Below, one piece after another: positions 13,852 to 13,957 of a DNA stretch of 13,957 bases (the stretch's first letter is position 1; each line of letters starts with the position of its first letter). Source of the DNA: an uncultured Burkholderiaceae bacterium (GTDB lineage: Bacteria > Pseudomonadota > Gammaproteobacteria > Burkholderiales > Burkholderiaceae_C). The DNA lies in contig CALIDR010000216.1 in assembly GCA_938022295.1 (NCBI GenBank), positions 1 to 13,957 of the forward strand. The letters are read 5' to 3'. The notes below the pieces were generated by a model that had not been told where the DNA came from, made no database searches, and saw only the letters and a program-made list of their open reading frames with translations. The position numbers and the translations under genes are program-made.

Positions 13852-13957
13852 ACCAGGTCGCCCGGCTGCAGCGTCCAGGCGCGGCTGAGCACGGCGATCG
13901 TCTCGTCGACGCTCCATATCAGGTCGGCGATGTCGCCGCGCTGGCGCGGCGCACCGT
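13839..13957 (+). repeat. Direct repeat, terminal copy (119 bases) at window edge
   Basis: A perfect second copy of 12992-13110, offset by 847 bases and ending exactly at the last base of the window. The left boundary falls in the Nudix gene, where the two sequences share CGTGCCGGTGT. It carries an antisense fragment of the FAH-family gene out of context. Confidence 0.97.

Noticed and set aside
12992..13957. The 119-base repeat as part of a mobile element or CRISPR-like array
   Set aside because: There are only two copies, one lies inside a conserved coding region, there are no terminal inverted repeats or transposase, and the second copy ends at the window edge.

Overview
The window looks like chromosomal DNA from a very GC-rich betaproteobacterium, most likely of the order Burkholderiales. 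The evidence is a phaC-phaA-phaB polyhydroxybutyrate cluster whose proteins closely resemble the Cupriavidus type, a pgeF gene just upstream of phaC, and DUF2189 and DUF2788 membrane proteins that I know mainly from this group. Genus cannot be fixed from this sequence. No tRNA, rRNA, CRISPR array, insertion sequence or phage gene was seen. Most of the window is ordinary metabolic DNA. The clearest anomaly is at the right edge.

Layout, left to right. (1) 97-1754, plus strand: a cytochrome P450 followed by an AhpD-like carboxymuconolactone decarboxylase family protein, probably one operon. (2) 1755-2611, minus strand: a small lipoprotein with two BamE-like units, then an overlapping Spx/ArsC-like protein. 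The stop codon of the latter abuts that of the AhpD-like gene. (3) 2707-4871, plus strand: eutB and eutC, the two subunits of adenosylcobalamin-dependent ethanolamine ammonia-lyase, overlapping by 4 bases. (4) 4962-5963, plus strand: a DUF2189 membrane protein and a 70-residue DUF2788 membrane protein. (5) 6004-7047, minus strand: a 347-residue polytopic membrane protein of unknown function with conserved-looking acidic and histidine residues. (6) 7048-7346: a stretch with no recognisable gene. (7) 7347-11095, minus strand: phaC, phaA and phaB in transcription order, the complete pathway from acetyl-CoA to poly(3-hydroxybutyrate). (8) 11096-11233: a divergent intergenic region with an operator-like dyad. 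(9) 11234-11521, plus strand: a small membrane protein whose end overlaps pgeF. (10) 11450-13609, minus strand: a fumarylacetoacetate hydrolase family gene, a zeta-class glutathione transferase (maleylpyruvate or maleylacetoacetate isomerase) and pgeF, closely packed. (11) 13687-13851, plus strand: the first 54 codons of a Nudix hydrolase, cut off by a junction.

How the genes work together. PhaA condenses two acetyl-CoA, PhaB reduces the product with NADPH, and PhaC polymerises it. The isomerase and FAH-family hydrolase catalyse consecutive ring-cleavage-product steps (gentisate or homogentisate branch) and would feed central carbon metabolism. EutBC releases ammonia and acetaldehyde from ethanolamine. 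The P450 pair has no visible redox partner or pathway context here.

Right edge. The last 119 bases (13839-13957) repeat 12992-13110 perfectly and in the same orientation, breaking the Nudix gene. This is either an assembly or chimera artefact at a contig end, or the junction of an 847-bp tandem duplication. I favour the artefact. I found no convincing undescribed multi-gene system. The best candidates for new biology are the unknown membrane protein and the P450/AhpD-like pair.
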